Below are positions 4,747 to 6,128 of a DNA stretch of 6,128 bases, one piece after another. The stretch's first letter is position 1. Every line of letters begins with the position of its first letter. Source of the stretch: an uncultured Collinsella sp. (GTDB lineage: Bacteria; Actinomycetota; Coriobacteriia; Coriobacteriales; Coriobacteriaceae); assembly GCA_902494085.1 (NCBI GenBank), contig CABURU010000015.1, positions 1 through 6,128 on the forward strand. Reading direction: 5' to 3'. Below the pieces are notes generated by a model. The model had not been told where the DNA came from. It worked only from the letters and a program-made list of their open reading frames with translations, and searched no databases. Position numbers and translations under genes: made by a program.

Positions 4747-6030
4747 ATGAGCGAGCAGACTATCGGTACCACATGTGTTCAGGGCGGCTATCGCCCGGGC
4801 GACGCGGAGCCGCGCCAGGTGCCCATCTACCAGTCCACCACGTGGAAGTACGACACGTCCGAGCACATGGGCAAGCTGTTCGACTTGGAGGAGTCGGGCT
4901 ACTTCTATAGCCGTCTGCAGAACCCCACGTGCGACCTGGTTGCCGCCAAGATTTGCGAGATGGAGGGCGGCACCGCTGCGATGCTCACGAGCTCGGGTAT
5001 GGCTGCGAACTTCCTCGCGATCTTTAACGTGGCCGGCGCTGGCGATCACGTGGTCGCGAGCTCTGCCATCTACGGCGGTACCTACAACCTGCTCGCACAT
5101 ACCATGGAGCGCATGGGTTTGACCTGCACGTTCGTTGCCCCCGACTGCACCGACGAGGAGCTCGAGGCAGCCTTTGAGCCCAATACCAAGCTCGTCTTTG
5201 GCGAGACGATCGCCAACCCCGCCCTTGCCGTGCTCGATATTGAGCGCTTTGCCAAGGCCGCACATGACCACGGCGTGCCGCTGATGGTCGACAATACCTT
5301 CCCGACGCCCGTGATGTGCCGTCCCTTTGAGTGGGGCGCAGACATCGTTACGCACTCCACCACCAAGTACATGGATGGCCATGCTGCCTACCTCGGCGGC
5401 GTGATCGTCGACCACGGTCAGTTTGACTGGATGGCTCATGCGGACAAGTTCCCGGGTCTCACCACGCCCGACGAGAGCTACCACGGCGTGACGTATGCCG
5501 AGAAGTTCGGTCGCGAGGGCGCCTTCATCACCAAGGCCACCGCGCAGCTCATGCGCGATCTTGGCCCCATGCAGAACCCGCAGGCGGCGTTCTTCTTGAA
5601 CAGCTCGCTCGAGAGCCTGCATGTGCGCATGCCGCGTCATTGCGAGAACGGCCTGGCCGTTGCCAAGTTCCTGCAAAGTCATCCCAAGGTGCGCTTCGTG
5701 AGCTATCCGGGCCTGGAGGGCGACAAGTACTATGACCTGGCTCAGAAGTACATGCCCAACGGTACCTGCGGTGTTGTGAGCTTTGGCTTTAACGGTGGTC
5801 GCGCGGCGGCCGAGACCTTTATGAAGAGCCTCAAGCTCGCCCAGATCGCCACGCACGTGGCCGACGCCCGCACTTGCTGCTTGCATCCTGCTAACGCCAC
5901 GCATCGCCAGATGAACGATGAGGAGCTCATCGCCTGTGGCATCTCTGCCGACATGGTGCGCCTGTCGTGCGGCCTCGAGGACACGGCCGATCTGATTGCC
6001 GACCTTGAGCAGGCGCTCGAGCAGTGCTAG
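4747..6030 (+). CDS. metY: O-acetylhomoserine sulfhydrylase-like PLP enzyme
   Basis: Cys/Met-metabolism PLP-dependent enzyme of 427 residues, most like O-acetylhomoserine aminocarboxypropyltransferase, which makes homocysteine (or methionine) from O-acetylhomoserine and sulfide (or methanethiol). Visible family residues: Tyr54 and Arg56 in YFYSR (phosphate contact from the partner subunit), Gly84-Met85 in SSGM, Tyr109 in IYGGTY stacking on PLP, Asp182 in VDNTF for the pyridine nitrogen, Lys207 in STTKYMDGH as Schiff-base lysine, the HPANATHRQM motif (380-389), and Arg405 in VRLSCGLED for the substrate carboxylate. Length is full for MetY, longer than cystathionine gamma-synthase or beta-lyase (about 380-400). 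ATG follows AGGGAG with 6-base spacing. No terminator is visible: the stop lies one base from the stop of a convergent frame. A related gamma-lyase activity cannot be excluded by sequence alone. Confidence 0.92.
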   Translation: MSEQTIGTTCVQGGYRPGDAEPRQVPIYQSTTWKYDTSEHMGKLFDLEESGYFYSRLQNPTCDLVAAKICEMEGGTAAMLTSSGMAANFLAIFNVAGAGDHVVASSAIYGGTYNLLAHTMERMGLTCTFVAPDCTDEELEAAFEPNTKLVFGETIANPALAVLDIERFAKAAHDHGVPLMVDNTFPTPVMCRPFEWGADIVTHSTTKYMDGHAAYLGGVIVDHGQFDWMAHADKFPGLTTPDESYHGVTYAEKFGREGAFITKATAQLMRDLGPMQNPQAAFFLNSSLESLHVRMPRHCENGLAVAKFLQSHPKVRFVSYPGLEGDKYYDLAQKYMPNGTCGVVSFGFNGGRAAAETFMKSLKLAQIATHVADARTCCLHPANATHRQMNDEELIACGISADMVRLSCGLEDTADLIADLEQALEQC

Positions 6031-6031
6031 G

Positions 6032-6128
6032 CTAGCGTTCGCACAAGGCGCCGATGCTGGCGAAAGCTTCGGTGACCTTTCGTTCCGATTCCGTAGGCGG
6101 GACCCCAATCGCGGCTGTTTGCAGGCGA
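6032..6128 (-). CDS. Partial gene, C-terminus resembling a type I restriction specificity subunit
   Basis: The last 31 codons of a minus-strand frame end at TAG (6034-6032), and the 5' part is outside the window. The tail contains VPPTESERKV followed by FASIGALCER. This resembles the conserved C-terminal block of HsdS-type specificity subunits (a proline-rich VPP/LPP, E-x-x-K-I/V, a helix with F..LD.L, then a terminal H/C-x-R). In that family the block is part of the helical spacer that contacts the modification subunit. Only one base separates its stop from the metY stop, so the two transcripts converge without room for a terminator. Frame choice rests on protein-like composition and this weak resemblance. 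Confidence 0.45.
   Translation of the reverse strand, partial: RLQTAAIGVPPTESERKVTEAFASIGALCER

Noticed and set aside
4741..6108. Minus-strand open frame of 455 codons opposite the metY-like gene
   Set aside because: Antisense shadow rich in Ala, His, Gly and Val with no domain signature; the plus-strand frame has all PLP-enzyme motifs.
1..6128. CRISPR array, tRNA, rRNA, insertion sequence
   Set aside because: No regularly spaced repeats, cloverleaf, rRNA blocks or transposase motifs were seen on either strand.

Overview
The window reads as chromosomal DNA from a fairly high-GC Gram-positive bacterium, most likely Coriobacteriia and Collinsella-like. This rests on the strong G/C bias at third codon positions, the short four-domain ribosomal protein S1, the type A RNase P RNA, and GTG/TTG starts behind good Shine-Dalgarno sites. 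The genus is inferred from the look of the proteins; no search was run. The content is mostly housekeeping, with no complete mobile element, CRISPR array or tRNA.

Layout. Bases 1-209 hold no convincing gene, but do hold a terminator-like hairpin, a second stem-loop and two promoter-like motifs. A HAD-family phosphohydrolase gene (968 to 210, minus strand) is divergent from rpsA (1284-2450, plus strand, TTG start), and the two share a 315-base upstream region. rpsA ends at a strong intrinsic terminator. A non-coding stretch (2511-2738) with a terminator-like hairpin facing the minus strand leads to the rnpB promoter and the RNase P RNA (2773-3136). A 97-base nested inverted repeat of unknown role follows. 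Next comes a yigZ/IMPACT-family gene (3367-4002, TTG start), closed by a 17-bp terminator stem that begins just after its stop codon.

A cysteine-rich C_GCAxxG_C_C-family gene (4516 to 4070, minus strand) converges on yigZ. It is divergent from a metY-like O-acetylhomoserine sulfhydrylase gene (4747-6030), and the 230-base gap between them carries both control regions. In the last 97 bases, a minus-strand frame ending one base after the metY stop looks like the C-terminus of a type I restriction specificity subunit, cut by the window edge.

How the genes relate. rpsA (translation initiation) and rnpB (tRNA 5' maturation) are separately promoted and terminated core genes of translation. The metY-like gene and its divergent cysteine-rich neighbour may share sulfur or redox physiology, but only their arrangement suggests it. 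No clear new multi-gene system is visible. The items most worth a second look are the nested inverted repeat after rnpB, a GGU-to-GGC change in the tRNA-CCA-binding loop of the RNase P RNA, the leader hairpin before the cysteine-rich gene, and the possible restriction-modification gene entering from the right.
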